Source: Candidatus Stoquefichus massiliensis AP9
GTDB lineage: Bacteria; Bacillota_I; Bacilli_A; Erysipelotrichales; Coprobacillaceae
DNA: 64,000 bases
NCBI RefSeq assembly: GCF_000455285.1
Contig: NZ_HG005290.1
Coordinates: forward strand, 129,903-193,902
Reading direction: 5' to 3'
The notes under the pieces were generated by a model. The model worked only from the letters and a program-made list of their open reading frames with translations. It did no database searches and was not told where the DNA came from. This document shows positions 1-8,844 of this stretch, one piece after another. A program made the position numbers and the translations under genes. The stretch's first letter is position 1. Each line of letters opens with the position of its first letter.

Positions 1-137
1 GTATCTTTGAACATTGTCTCAATTCCTGATGCAGATCGATTTGTTACTAAAGTTATAACCGAAAAAAGAACCAAAACAATGGTAACAATAACAATTCTTT
101 TATTTTGTTTATTCCATTTATTATTCTTCTTATACAA
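1..137 (-). CDS. mreC: Rod-shape protein MreC, N-terminal fragment (runs off left edge)
   Basis: The first 45 codons of a gene that continues beyond the left edge. It starts at a TTG (137-135) about eight bases after an AGGGG ribosome site. The peptide has a basic head (YKKNNKWNKQNKR), one hydrophobic helix (IVIVTIVLVLFSVITLV) and then a stretch ending GIETMFKDT, which is how MreC proteins look before their periplasm-side coiled coil. MreC links MreB filaments to the peptidoglycan elongation machinery. The radC gene lies upstream on the same strand, as in the Bacillus radC-mreB-mreC-mreD order, but no mreB is seen between them. The identification rests on the short N-terminus and gene order. 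Confidence 0.6.
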   Translation of the reverse strand, partial: MYKKNNKWNKQNKRIVIVTIVLVLFSVITLVTNRSASGIETMFKD

Positions 138-159
138 AATATCACCCCTAGTCTCATAC

Positions 160-188
160 ATTATAATATCTAGAGTCAAAAAAAGCAA
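160..188 (-). promoter_or_regulatory. Putative sigma-A promoter of mreC
   Basis: On the minus strand, TTGCTT (188-183) and a perfect TATAAT (165-160) are separated by 17 bases. It sits just upstream of the mreC start, so mreC probably has its own promoter and is not dependent on readthrough from radC across the decayed region. Confidence 0.55.
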
Positions 189-437
189 TTCGAGAAAAGC
201 ATTTTATCAAATTAATTCATTTCACATCAAATTACCATTATTGACAAGAAAAGGAACAATTTCAACATTCCACTGCTTTATTATCACAATAGTCCAGTTT
301 CAGTTGGTTTCTTGCCCGCTGGATAATATTATGGTTTCTATAGACTAATATTCGTTATCTGTAAGTCTGCCTATCTGCTTCTTCTATAACACTGATTTAT
401 TCTCTTGATGATTCTAACGTTTACTATGACCATATGT

Positions 438-1076
438 CTAACCCTCGTAGACATTATGGTCATAGTGATAATCATTATAAGTGTTTTTTGCTATATTTTC
501 ATTAATAACTGATTTACAGTTTTTCTGCTTTGTTGTCTTATTAAATAATTCAAATGGAATTTCTCTGTAATAAATCATATTGCCTTGTTCATCTGTTTGA
601 CAGAACCCTTATCCATATCAAAGATATATTCACTATAATTAATGTCTAGTCATATCGTTAGATGATAAAATATTCCGCCCCCTTGTCAACCATTGTATAA
701 CACTCTGCCATTCCCAGTATTGAATGTTTAAGATTGAATACTCTTTGAAGTTCCTTTTCTCTATAGGAATATGACAATGGAAAAGCGATTCTTGTCTTAT
801 CGGTTGTGATATAAGTCATAAATCTATTCATATAGTCATAATTGAATAGATCATTGTATTATTTGCTTTACTGTTGGCACTTAATGGAAGATAGTGAACT
901 GTATTGTAGATATTCTTAAGATATTGAGAATTCATTATATTGTCTAAATAAGCTTATCCGTAATGCTTATGAAGCATGGACTTATAGAGAGTAATATCAT
1001 AATGAATAGTCAATACATCATCAAGAGATATCTCTTTATAATAGACACATGTTGAGGAAATAGTGATCTTAAGCAT
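438..1076 (-). pseudogene. Decayed unknown gene between radC and mreC
   Basis: Minus-strand reading gives an ATG at 1076 after an AGAAAGGAATT ribosome site, and coding-like peptide that is repeatedly broken. The frame runs about 39 codons to a TAA and continues in the same frame (AYLDNIMNSQYLKNIYN). It then shifts frame (MNRFMTYITTDKTRIAFPLS), is broken again near 660, and picks up once more (QGNMIYYREIPFELFNK) to a final TAG at 440-438. I count at least one nonsense codon and two or three frameshifts. The pieces do not match a family I recognise, so the original function is unknown. The flanks (189-437 and 1077-1219) hold nothing else I can support. Confidence 0.5.
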
Positions 1077-1219
1077 AATCAATTCCTTTCTATAAAACAA
1101 AGAAAATAAACAAGAATACATATCACATGTATAACCATTTTATCCTCGAAAACATCTGCGCCATCATTATATCACAATCAGCATATATATTTATAAAACA
1201 TTTGACGAAACCAAATTCT

Positions 1220-1894
1220 TTATTGATAGAAAATCTGATCAGCTTTAAAACTATAAAACTGATTCCAGCCAATAATCAAATGATCAATGATTTCTATTGA
1301 CATCATTTCTCCTAATTGGATGAATTGTATTGTTAACTGTTTATCTTCATCACTAGGAAATGCATCACCACTAGGATGATTATGTAACAAAACAAGTTTT
1401 GCGCTACTGACATGAATAGCTTCTTTAAAAACTTCTCTAGGAGTTACAACACTCATATTAATAGAACCAATAAAAATCGTTTTTTCTTTTAAAACACGAT
1501 TTTTATTATCTAAACATAAAATAACAAAATGTTCTTGTTTTAAAAACATTAATTTATTCTTTACTCTTTGATATATATCAGTTGGAGTTACTAATGATTG
1601 TCCAGGTGAAATATTTGCTTGAAGTCGTTTTGCTATTTCAATAATACTTAAAATTTCTATTGCCTTTGCTTCCTTTATGCCTTTAAGTTGAATTAAATCA
1701 GCATAAGAAACATGGTTAAGCTGTGAAAAACCACCTATATCATTAAGTAATCTTTGAGATAATTGCAGAACTGATTCTTCCTTATTTCCTGTTCTTAAAA
1801 TGAGCGCCAGTAACTCAACATTGTTTAATGACTCAATACCATATATCAAAGCTTTCTCTCTTGGATTTTCCTCTTTTGGTAATGATTTAATCAT
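1220..1894 (-). CDS. radC: RadC-family JAB1/MPN metalloprotein
   Basis: A 224-residue RadC protein of usual length. The N-terminal part has helix-hairpin-helix-like segments (residues 1-90) and the C-terminal half is the RadC/JAMM domain with the metal-binding motif HNHPSGD at 171-177 followed by a downstream acidic residue. RadC proteins were once linked to DNA repair, but their biochemical role is unsettled. The start overlaps the end of the upstream SPOR-like gene by 8 bases, suggesting translational coupling. Its place between a spoIIB-like gene and mreC matches the Bacillus mre region, though the usual maf neighbour is elsewhere in this window (18.5 kb). Confidence 0.93.
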   Translation of the reverse strand: MIKSLPKEENPREKALIYGIESLNNVELLALILRTGNKEESVLQLSQRLLNDIGGFSQLNHVSYADLIQLKGIKEAKAIEILSIIEIAKRLQANISPGQSLVTPTDIYQRVKNKLMFLKQEHFVILCLDNKNRVLKEKTIFIGSINMSVVTPREVFKEAIHVSSAKLVLLHNHPSGDAFPSDEDKQLTIQFIQLGEMMSIEIIDHLIIGWNQFYSFKADQIFYQ

Positions 1895-2246
1895 GTGTGA
1901 CTCCTTTCGCTAGATTATCTAATAATTCTTGAGTTGATGTCTGTGAATCAACCTGATATGATTTCATAATCCCCTTTATTTTTGTTGCTTGTTCCTCTAC
2001 TGCTTTTTGATCTTCACTAACTATTGACAAAACATAATATTGGTCATCCTTTTGATAATAACAGCCTTCAATCCCCTGCTCTTTAAGTTCAGATAATTTA
2101 TCATCTTTATTGTTTTCCTCTTTATAAATACCAACCTGATAAACATATATTGTTTTTTGCGACAATGACGTCCCATATGTAAATAACAATATACAAAATA
2201 CTGAAAATAACATTCCCATAATAACAATCTTCCATTCAAATTTCAT
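1887..2246 (-). CDS. Small membrane-anchored SPOR-like protein (SpoIIB-like by position)
   Basis: A 119-residue protein. I chose the ATG at 2246 because it follows a good GAGGTGAT ribosome site; the longer frame has none. Residues 5-25 form one membrane helix (VIMGMLFSVFCILLFTYG); the outside part from about residue 35 reads YVYQVGIYKEE and later QYYVLSIVSEDQKAVEEQA, the beta-alpha-beta pattern of a SPOR-like peptidoglycan-binding fold. In Bacillus the SPOR protein SpoIIB is encoded between valS/folC and radC/mre. This gene holds that place but is roughly a third of SpoIIB length. A role at the sporulation septum is inference from position and fold only. Confidence 0.6.
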   Translation of the reverse strand: MKFEWKIVIMGMLFSVFCILLFTYGTSLSQKTIYVYQVGIYKEENNKDDKLSELKEQGIEGCYYQKDDQYYVLSIVSEDQKAVEEQATKIKGIMKSYQVDSQTSTQELLDNLAKGVTHD

Positions 2247-2288
2247 ATTTATCACCTCTTTCATATATATGCATATATGAATAAAATA

Positions 2289-2308
2289 TGAAAGGCCAAA
2301 GCCTTTCA
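2289..2308 (-). terminator. Hairpin between leader-peptide gene and spoIIB-like gene
   Basis: Stem TGAAAGGC / GCCTTTCA with a 4-base loop, just after the stop of the small peptide gene. The T tract on the minus strand is weak, so it may only attenuate transcription into the next gene. Confidence 0.5.
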
Positions 2309-2313
2309 CATCA

Positions 2314-2478
2314 TTAATTACGCCATTCAATGTTAACAAGTCGTGGTATAGATATACGTCCTCTCTTAGATTTCCAGATCTTATATATCCCAGCTCCCAA
2401 CAAAAGATATAATAATGCCGTTCCTATAAGTGAGCCACCTTGAATCTCATATTGTTCTTGTAAAGTTAATTCCTTCAT
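2314..2478 (-). CDS. Small peptide with double-glycine-type leader (bacteriocin-like candidate)
   Basis: A 54-residue peptide beginning MKELTLQEQYEIQGGS. The ATG at 2478 is preferred because AAGGAAGGAT lies five to six bases before it. Residues 3-15 fit the double-glycine leader pattern (hydrophobics at fixed spacing, acidic residues, then GG) cut by peptidase-containing ABC transporters in class II bacteriocins and ComC-type pheromones. The part after GG has one hydrophobic helix (LIGTALLYLLLGAGIYKIW) and a basic tail rich in K and R. No immunity, processing or export gene is visible nearby, so the family assignment is motif-based. An alternative is a small membrane protein with a chance GG. 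Confidence 0.5.
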   Translation of the reverse strand: MKELTLQEQYEIQGGSLIGTALLYLLLGAGIYKIWKSKRGRISIPRLVNIEWRN

Positions 2479-2559
2479 ATCTATCCTTCCTTTCATTTAT
2501 TAGCCCCTATACTATATATATACGCATTTATTTTCCATTTTTCTTCTCAAAAATGAAAA

Positions 2560-2585
2560 AAAGTGAAATTTTTTCATTTCACTTT
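2560..2585 (-). terminator. Intrinsic terminator after valS
   Basis: Stem AAAGTGAAA / TTTCACTTT with a T-rich 3' side on the minus strand; the stem reaches into the valS stop region. Confidence 0.7.
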
Positions 2586-5202
2586 ACATTTTCTCGATTT
2601 TTTCTTTTACAGCATCATATTTTGATTGATAATCTGCTAATTTTGTTTTTTCTGCTTCAACTTTTGATGCAGGTGCTTTATTGATAAAATTGGGATTAGA
2701 AAGCATACCTTCACAACGTTTAATTTCACTCATTAATTTTTTGAGTTCATCCTCCAATTTTTGTTTTTCAGCATTTAAATCAATATAATCTCCTAATTCA
2801 ACAATCAAAGCATTTCCACCTTTAATCATCTCAGTTGCTACATTTTCTGATGTATCTACATTATAACCTATACATAAGGCATGACATAACTTATAAATAT
2901 ATGGAGATAAATCATGCAATAATGATTCTAATGCTTCATCCTTCGTTTGAATACTATAGGCAATTTCAATAGCGTTTTTAATAACATATTGTGCACGCAT
3001 ATTTCTAATTCCTTTAATAATATCAAATAGATATTGGAACTGATCATTAATTGTTTTGTTTGTTAATTCTGTCTGTATTGTTGGCCAACTTGAAATACAG
3101 ATTGACTCTTCAAGATGTGGGATTGATTGATAAATTTCTTCTGTTACAAATGGCATAAATGGATGTAATAATCTTACAATAGCATTTAATACATATACCA
3201 AAGTATTTTGTGTTGCTGCTTTTTCTTGCTGATTTTCACTATTTAAATGAACTTTAGAGAGTTCAATATACCACGAACAGAAATCATCCCAAATAAAACT
3301 ATATAACTCACTACCCACATTTACGAATTCAAACTTATCCATGTTTTCATCAACAGAAGCAATAACATCATTTAATCTATTTAAAATCCATTGATCAGAT
3401 AAATTTAAATAATCAAATGTTAAATCTTCGTATTTCATATCTTCATCAATATTCATTAATACAAAACGTGCTGAGTTCCATATTTTATTTATAAAATTCC
3501 ATGATGATTCAAGTTTTTCAGGAATATATCTCAAATCCATTCCAGGAGCAGAATTCGTCGTTAAGAAGAAACGCAATGTATCTGCACCATATTCCTCAAT
3601 AACATCCATAGGATCAACGCCATTTCCCAATGACTTAGACATTTTTCTTCCTTGTTCATCACGAATTAAGCCATGAATAAGAACATCCTGGAAAGGTCTT
3701 TCGCCAGTAAATTCTAATGACTGAAAGATCATACGAGATACCCAAAAGAAAATAATGTCATAACCTGTCACTAATGTATTTGTTGGAAAATAACGTTTAA
3801 ACAAATCGTTTTCAGTATCAGGCCATCCCAATGTTGAAAATGGCCACAAAGCACTGGAAAACCATGTATCTAAAACATCTTCATCCTGCTTCCAATTTTC
3901 TCTATCAGCTGGTGCCTCTTTCCCTACATAGACCTCACCCGTTTCTTTATGATACCATGCAGGAACTTGATGTCCCCACCAAAGTTGACGAGAAATACAC
4001 CAATCTTCAATATTTTCCATCCATTGTAAAAAAGTCTTTTCAAAACGAGCTGGTACAAAATGAACCTTAGAGTTCTGTTGCTGATTTGCTAAAGCAGCTT
4101 CAGCCAATGGTTTCATTTTAACAAACCATTGTTTAGATAAATATGGTTCAACAATAGCATGACTACGTTCAGAATGTCCTACCTGATGCATATGTGTCTC
4201 AATATGATCAACGACTCCAGCATCTTTGAAATCTTGGACTAATGCTTCTCTACATTCAAAACGATCCATTCCTGCATAACGCCCACATAACTCATTCATT
4301 GTTCCATCATCATGCATGCATATAGGCATTGCTAAATGATATTTTTTAGCAAGTGCAAAGTCATTTGGGTCATGTGCTGGTGTACATTTCATAACAGCAG
4401 TTCCAAAACTCATATCAATGTATTTATCAGCCATGATTGGTAATGCCTCACCATTAGCTGGATTAATCGCATGTTTTCCAATAAGATGCGTATATCTTTC
4501 ATCCTCAGGATGAACAAAGATAGCCTGATCAGCAAACATAGTTTCAGGACGTGTTGTTGCAATAACTAAAGTTTCTTGAGTTTCAACAACTTGATATTTA
4601 AAATAATACATATGTCCTTCTATTTCTTTATGAATGACTTCAATATTAGATAAAGCTGTTCTTTGAACTGGATCCCAGTTAATGATACGTTCGCCTTGAT
4701 AAATTAATCCTTTTTCATAAAGCTTAACAAAAACCGTTTTAACAGCTTCACTCAATCCATCATCCAAAGTAAATCTTTCTTTAGAGTAATCAAGTGACAA
4801 TCCTAATTTTTCCCATTGACTGCGAATGATAGAAGCATACTCTTCCTTCCATGACCAGGCTTTTTCCAAGAATTTTTCTCTCCCTAAATCATAACGAGAA
4901 ATACCTTCTTCGCGCATACGTGCTTCAACTTTTGCCTGTGTTGCAATTCCTGCGTGATCCATTCCTGGTAGCCATAATGCATCATAACCCTGCATTCTTT
5001 TATAACGAATAATCATATCCTGTAATGTTGTATCCCAAGCATGACCAAGATGTAACTTTCCAGTTACATTAGGTGGTGGAATAACAATACTATAAGGTTT
5101 TTTTGTTATGTCTCCTGCTTCAAAATATTTTCTATCAACCCAAGTCTTGTATTTTCCTTCTTCAACTTTTTTGTGATTATATTTACTCGCTAATTCCTTC
5201 AT
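2584..5202 (-). CDS. valS: Valine--tRNA ligase
   Basis: Charges tRNA-Val in the cytoplasm. A class I synthetase of 872 residues when started at the ATG at 5202 (MKELASKYN), the usual ValS start; the upstream extension is out of character. HIGH-type motif HLGH at 51-54 inside [13 protein letters not shown], a large editing domain, KMSKS in [10 protein letters not shown] near the middle, an anticodon-binding domain, and a C-terminal coiled coil (about 810-872) typical of ValS. The start overlaps the upstream gene by 20 bases, so the two are co-transcribed and governed by the T-box leader at 5890-6100. Its position next to ysxE/spoVID is the same as in Bacillus. Confidence 0.97.
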   Translation of the reverse strand: MKELASKYNHKKVEEGKYKTWVDRKYFEAGDITKKPYSIVIPPPNVTGKLHLGHAWDTTLQDMIIRYKRMQGYDALWLPGMDHAGIATQAKVEARMREEGISRYDLGREKFLEKAWSWKEEYASIIRSQWEKLGLSLDYSKERFTLDDGLSEAVKTVFVKLYEKGLIYQGERIINWDPVQRTALSNIEVIHKEIEGHMYYFKYQVVETQETLVIATTRPETMFADQAIFVHPEDERYTHLIGKHAINPANGEALPIMADKYIDMSFGTAVMKCTPAHDPNDFALAKKYHLAMPICMHDDGTMNELCGRYAGMDRFECREALVQDFKDAGVVDHIETHMHQVGHSERSHAIVEPYLSKQWFVKMKPLAEAALANQQQNSKVHFVPARFEKTFLQWMENIEDWCISRQLWWGHQVPAWYHKETGEVYVGKEAPADRENWKQDEDVLDTWFSSALWPFSTLGWPDTENDLFKRYFPTNTLVTGYDIIFFWVSRMIFQSLEFTGERPFQDVLIHGLIRDEQGRKMSKSLGNGVDPMDVIEEYGADTLRFFLTTNSAPGMDLRYIPEKLESSWNFINKIWNSARFVLMNIDEDMKYEDLTFDYLNLSDQWILNRLNDVIASVDENMDKFEFVNVGSELYSFIWDDFCSWYIELSKVHLNSENQQEKAATQNTLVYVLNAIVRLLHPFMPFVTEEIYQSIPHLEESICISSWPTIQTELTNKTINDQFQYLFDIIKGIRNMRAQYVIKNAIEIAYSIQTKDEALESLLHDLSPYIYKLCHALCIGYNVDTSENVATEMIKGGNALIVELGDYIDLNAEKQKLEDELKKLMSEIKRCEGMLSNPNFINKAPASKVEAEKTKLADYQSKYDAVKEKIEKM

Positions 5203-5866
5203 CCTCTTCAACTCCGTTCTCATTTGTTTCTTCAGGAATATTATAATCATAAAAATCTTCCTTATGGTCCAAAATATACTTAATTAATTTTTCATTTAAA
5301 TTTGTTGTACTAACCATTGCAATAAACTCATTTGTAAAATCAGTAAAATTATATCTTGTATAATCTCCCATATCTGGATCATTTTCATCATCTTCTTCAT
5401 CATTTTCAATAATTTCTGCAAAGCGTCTTGCTGCCCTCATTAAATCAGCAATTTCATGAGAACCAACTTCTTCAAAAATATCTACTATCATTGGCACAAA
5501 TGGCTTATTCGCAGGACTTAAGAAAAAACTATGCAAAGAACCACCTGATCCTTCAATTGAAGAACTCACTAAATAAATCCCATAAACAACAATTTCAGGA
5601 TGAGTCATATTTTCAAAATAGTGATCAAAATCCTCAGCTTCCTTTCTTAGACAGTGAAATAAAGCCGCTGCTGAAACATCCTCTCTAGGACATTCATCAA
5701 AAATACCCGGTTTTAAATAAGTGTATTTTTCTCTTCTTTCCTGATAAGCTCTTTGTGCTTCTTTTTGTATTTGCTTATTCTTTTTTATTCTTTTTATAAA
5801 GAAATAACCAAGAAACACAAGTGAACCAATAAATAATACCCACACCAACATAATTTTCCAATCCAT
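5183..5866 (-). CDS. Membrane-anchored protein with DMP19-like domain, cotranscribed with valS
   Basis: A 227-residue protein with an N-terminal membrane helix ([19 protein letters not shown]) followed by a basic stretch and a soluble domain at about 55-160. That domain resembles the DMP19/DUF4375 fold (an all-helical unit with GGSLHSFF and a following helix pair). The C-terminal third is very acidic. I start it at the ATG at 5866, eight bases after AAGGAGG; an in-frame TTG at 5884 would lie upstream of that ribosome site. It is the first gene after the valine T-box, ahead of valS, and overlaps valS by 20 bases. Its function is unknown and the domain match is tentative. Confidence 0.6.
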   Translation of the reverse strand: MDWKIMLVWVLFIGSLVFLGYFFIKRIKKNKQIQKEAQRAYQERREKYTYLKPGIFDECPREDVSAAALFHCLRKEAEDFDHYFENMTHPEIVVYGIYLVSSSIEGSGGSLHSFFLSPANKPFVPMIVDIFEEVGSHEIADLMRAARRFAEIIENDEEDDENDPDMGDYTRYNFTDFTNEFIAMVSTTNLNEKLIKYILDHKEDFYDYNIPEETNENGVEEDEGISE

Positions 5867-5889
5867 CTTTTTTTCCTCCTTCAAATAAA

Positions 5890-6100
5890 AAAGAACATTC
5901 GTATAAGGACGAATGTTCGTGGTACCACCTTAATTTATATACTTACGTATACCTCAAAACTTTAACGCAGTTCTACGTGTCTTTCTACTATTTCATTCAA
6001 AAGACATACTCCGAGGCTACCTTCCATCATTTCTTCTATCTCTTTTCACCAGCCAGAGACTCTCTATAAGAATACAAGATGTACTCCTCCTCATCAATGT
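5890..6100 (-). promoter_or_regulatory. T-box riboswitch leader, valine specifier GUA
   Basis: Minus-strand leader with the conserved T-box AAGGTGGTACCACG (5931-5918) and an intrinsic terminator GAACATTCGT / ACGAATGTTC (5893-5918) followed by T residues. Stem I contains GATGAGGAGGAGTACATC near the 5' end, an AGAGAG bulge motif, GGTG, and the specifier region AAGGTAGCCTCGGAGT. The specifier triplet is read as GUA (6020-6018), a valine codon, in agreement with valS downstream. Uncharged tRNA-Val is expected to stabilise the antiterminator. The controlled operon starts with the DMP19-like gene, then valS. Confidence 0.93.
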
Positions 6101-6106
6101 ATCATC

Positions 6107-6135
6107 ATTTTAACAAAGGATCACTTTAAAGTCAA
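6107..6135 (-). promoter_or_regulatory. Promoter of the T-box/valS operon
   Basis: TTGACT (6135-6130) and TAAAAT (6112-6107) with a 17-base spacer, directly after the ysxE-like stop codon and about ten bases before the T-box stem I. Confidence 0.65.
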
Positions 6136-7041
6136 TTACAATTGTCCAATAAAGTTATGAACAGAGTCTAAATAATACATTAATCTTGATAATTTAATGA
6201 TATTCTCTATTTCATCCTGCGAATAATCAATAAGTGGAACAATGTTCATTAAACAACAAAGTAATAATTTTTCATCTTCCTTAAGTTCTATCTTCTTAAG
6301 ATAGCATTCACTAAAACAATCTAAATCAAATAATATATCTGGTATCCTCTGATAGATATCAAACAAATCATAGATAGGCAAATCAATACAAACATTATCA
6401 ATAGATAATAATCTTTTTTCTTTCAATGAAATATGATCATAATCAAAATGCTTATAATTCATGCAAACACGAATCTGATGATAATCAATAGTATGTTCCA
6501 TATAACGTGACAAATACTGTCGAGCACTACACAGAGCACCATAAATACGATAATAGTTCATAACGAGCATCCATTGACTTGGAGAACGCATAGCAATATT
6601 TTCAAAGTTTTGAATCATTTGATCATAATAAGCACTACGTTCATTAATAATAAGCAATATATCCTGATTAAGTGTTTCAAAATATTGTTTATTAACCTTA
6701 GTATAATAGAAACTATGGTAATGAAGATATGCAAGTGTCTCAAAATAAAATTTTATTTTCATTTCTTTAAGCATACCCTGACTATTATCAATGTATGGCA
6801 TGATATAAATATAATGTTGCTCATAAATTGTTAAATATTCATTATTCTTATTGAGTAGAATTTGAGTAAAACATTCAAGATGTAATGTTTCAATATATTC
6901 ATACATAGTTTCTAAATGTTTATCATTGACAATCTTTAATACAAAATACCCTTCTTGACTCTTGATTTTTAAAACATTTGTCGCCAAAGTAATTAAACCA
7001 ATGACATGGATGCCATAGTAGTCTAAAATCAGTTCTTTCAT
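6136..7041 (-). CDS. ysxE: YsxE/CotS-like spore-coat kinase-fold protein
   Basis: A 301-residue protein with the layout of the CotS/YsxE/YutH family, which has an aminoglycoside-phosphotransferase-like fold and associates with the spore coat. The N-lobe includes GYFVLKIVND (ATP-lobe beta strand with the Lys) and the C-lobe has a short loop where true kinases have their catalytic Asp; a clear HGD motif is not visible (the region reads MNYKHFDYDHI), so it may be catalytically weak or inactive. Its start overlaps the spoVID-like stop by ATGA. Bacillus has the same order spoVID-ysxE-valS. Identification rests on fold-like features plus gene order. Confidence 0.7.
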   Translation of the reverse strand: MKELILDYYGIHVIGLITLATNVLKIKSQEGYFVLKIVNDKHLETMYEYIETLHLECFTQILLNKNNEYLTIYEQHYIYIMPYIDNSQGMLKEMKIKFYFETLAYLHYHSFYYTKVNKQYFETLNQDILLIINERSAYYDQMIQNFENIAMRSPSQWMLVMNYYRIYGALCSARQYLSRYMEHTIDYHQIRVCMNYKHFDYDHISLKEKRLLSIDNVCIDLPIYDLFDIYQRIPDILFDLDCFSECYLKKIELKEDEKLLLCCLMNIVPLIDYSQDEIENIIKLSRLMYYLDSVHNFIGQL

Positions 7042-7760
7042 GAATAGTATGGTACAATTACAATTGTCCCTTGAGTCAATGGTCGCTCATGATTATAAGC
7101 TTTCAAAGCATATTCATCAATCTGATAACGATTAGCAATTGACTGATAATTATCCCCATCTTGAACAATGTACAAATAATAAGTACCAAGGTCCTCATCA
7201 TCTTCATCGTCATCTTCATCATGATGTTCCATTTTTTCTTTAATTGTTTTTTCTGGTAATTGTGGACTTTCCAACGTAACAGGTTCTTTGATGATTGCAG
7301 GTGTTGGCTGTGATTCTTCAACTATAGGAACAATAACTTCTTCTTCACGCAACAATTCTTCAATTTCGGAAGCAATATCTTCATCATCAACAGAGACTTC
7401 AGGTATAGCGGATGCTTCAATTACACGGTCTTCATCATCTTGCACACCATAAATACAGGCTTGAATCACCAATGTTAAGTTGCCTTCATTAAGCGTATAA
7501 TCAAAATCTTCTACTTTTACATGAAAATCACGTTTATCTGTAATTTTATCAAATTGTGCCAAAATATCCAAATCAATCGTTTCATGAAAACTATTTTTTG
7601 TTTGATCATCTTTATATTCACCATTAATCATAATACTGCCTATTGCTCTCATACCTTGATTTTCCATCTTATAACTGATTGATTCATCAACTGAGATAGA
7701 TACAAGTTCTTTTAATTGATGATTCAAATCAACTAATTTCTTAAAATATATTTTTTGCAT
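7038..7760 (-). CDS. spoVID: SpoVID/SipL-like spore coat morphogenetic protein with C-terminal LysM
   Basis: A 240-residue protein. Residues 1-120 form a beta-rich N-terminal domain like that of SpoVID and SipL. A Pro/Glu and Asp/Glu-rich linker follows (HDEDDDEDDEDLG), then a C-terminal LysM domain (TYYLYIVQDGDNYQSIANRY onward). SpoVID encases the forespore with coat proteins and recruits SafA-type partners through this design. It is much shorter than the Bacillus protein (about 575 residues), mostly in the linker, and closer to clostridial SipL in build. It overlaps the ysxE-like gene by four bases and has a SigE-like promoter. Confidence 0.8.
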   Translation of the reverse strand: MQKIYFKKLVDLNHQLKELVSISVDESISYKMENQGMRAIGSIMINGEYKDDQTKNSFHETIDLDILAQFDKITDKRDFHVKVEDFDYTLNEGNLTLVIQACIYGVQDDEDRVIEASAIPEVSVDDEDIASEIEELLREEEVIVPIVEESQPTPAIIKEPVTLESPQLPEKTIKEKMEHHDEDDDEDDEDLGTYYLYIVQDGDNYQSIANRYQIDEYALKAYNHERPLTQGTIVIVPYYS

Positions 7761-7777
7761 ACTTTCCCTCCTAAGAA

Positions 7778-7803
7778 ACTGTATGCAGAAAAATACAAAT
7801 TAT
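7778..7803 (-). promoter_or_regulatory. Possible sigma-E-type promoter of spoVID-ysxE
   Basis: Minus strand ATA (7803-7801), 15 bases, then CATACAGT (7785-7778), close to the SigE consensus (ATA-type -35 and CATACA-T -10). SpoVID is a mother-cell gene in Bacillus, so the match is sensible. The -10 ends about 15 bases before the GGAGG site. Confidence 0.45.
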
Positions 7804-7811
7804 GAAAAAAA

Positions 7812-7829
7812 AAGAAGTCATTACTTCTT
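7812..7829 (-). terminator. Intrinsic terminator after PTS IIB gene
   Basis: Stem AAGAAGT / ACTTCTT with loop of four and nine T residues on the minus strand. The stem includes the stop codon of the IIB gene. Confidence 0.75.
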
Positions 7830-8126
7830 TTCAACAATTTCTAATGCCTGTTTTAAAACGGCTGCACCATTCATCATACCATATTCACGCATACCAATGT
7901 TTGCTACTGGTACACCAGGTGCTTCAGATTCAATTTTCTTTTGTGCATAACGAACCTGTGGACCAAGCAATATAATATCAGCTTTATCTGCATTTGCTTT
8001 CACTTCATTAGCACCAACTGCCCAAATTTCAACTTCAATATTTTCTTCTTTTGCTGCTTTTTTCATCTTTTCAACCAATAAACTTGTTGACATTCCAGAT
8101 GCACAGCATAACATGATTCTTATCAT
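7821..8126 (-). CDS. PTS lactose/cellobiose-family IIB component (orphan)
   Basis: A 101-residue IIB protein of the CelA/LicB type. It begins MIRIMLCCASGMSTSLLV; Cys8 before ASGMSTS is the residue that takes phosphate from IIA in this family, and the rest follows the short Rossmann-like IIB fold (IILLGPQVRYA, then the C-terminal helix). It would pass phosphate to a sugar in a IIC channel, but no IIA or IIC gene is in this window and it is flanked by its own terminator. Its partner must be encoded elsewhere, or it has a regulatory role. Confidence 0.9.
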   Translation of the reverse strand: MIRIMLCCASGMSTSLLVEKMKKAAKEENIEVEIWAVGANEVKANADKADIILLGPQVRYAQKKIESEAPGVPVANIGMREYGMMNGAAVLKQALEIVEKK

Positions 8127-8182
8127 TTCTTATATCCCCCCTAAGCCACATTATACAACAATATTTAAAGTTTGTTAAGAAT

Positions 8183-8773
8183 TTATTTTTGACAGAGTTT
8201 CAAAATACATTCCCATACTTCATCAACACCTGTTTTATACAAACTAGAAAACTTCACAAACATATCATTTTTATCAAAGTCTAATGTCTCTTTAATGATT
8301 TTCTCATTTTTCTTGAGATCATTACGTTTTAATTTATCTTCTTTTGTCGCAACAACAATAACTGGAATTTCATAATATTTTGCATATTTATACATTTCAA
8401 TATCATCACGTGTTGGTTTATGACGATAATCAACAATTAAAACTAATCCTTTTAAAGTATCACGTTCTCTTAAATATGTATCAATCATATCGCCGAAGGT
8501 TTCTTTAATTTTATCATTAACTTTAGCATAACCATAACCAGGAACATCTACCAAGCGTAATTCATCGTTAATATTAAAAAAATTAAGCGTTCTTGTTTTT
8601 CCTGGAGTACCAGATACTTTAGCAAGTTTACCATGATTCGTAATCGTGTTAATAAGACTTGATTTTCCGACATTACTACGTCCAGCTAAACATATTTCTG
8701 GTAAATCATTATCTGGCCATTGAGATTTCCAAGCAGCACATAAAACAAATTCTGCCTTTTTTATTGTATACAT
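8183..8773 (-). CDS. engB: Ribosome biogenesis GTPase YsxC/EngB
   Basis: A 196-residue GTP-binding protein of the TrmE-Era-EngA-EngB group, needed for 50S ribosomal subunit assembly. G1 motif GRSNVGKSS at 31-39, G3 DVPGYGY, G4 TKED. The ATG at 8773 lies six bases after AAGGAGG, whereas the in-frame TTG one codon earlier would be too close. It lies downstream of lon, as in Bacillus (lonA-ysxC), but separated from it by a terminator at 8845-8867. Confidence 0.96.
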   Translation of the reverse strand: MYTIKKAEFVLCAAWKSQWPDNDLPEICLAGRSNVGKSSLINTITNHGKLAKVSGTPGKTRTLNFFNINDELRLVDVPGYGYAKVNDKIKETFGDMIDTYLRERDTLKGLVLIVDYRHKPTRDDIEMYKYAKYYEIPVIVVATKEDKLKRNDLKKNEKIIKETLDFDKNDMFVKFSSLYKTGVDEVWECILKLCQK

Positions 8774-8844
8774 CAAATTCCTCCTTCATCATAAATTCTG
8801 ACTACGTTCATCTTAACATAATCAACAAAAAATAACTAGAAAAA

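Noticed and set aside
7-348. Plus-strand frame of 113 codons with hydrophobic stretches
   Set aside because: It is antisense to the mreC start and its promoter; no ribosome site, and the opposite strand has a far better coding and promoter pattern.
2021-2239. Minus-strand 72-codon frame inside the SPOR-like gene
   Set aside because: Alternate frame of the same DNA; the SPOR-like frame has the ribosome site and sensible domain structure.
7192-7230. Simple trinucleotide repeat as a possible regulatory or CRISPR-like array
   Set aside because: It encodes the Asp/Glu run of the SpoVID-like linker and is not a spaced repeat array.
7103-7321. Met/Lys-rich frame inside spoVID
   Set aside because: Shadow frame over the Asp/Glu-rich linker of the SpoVID-like protein.
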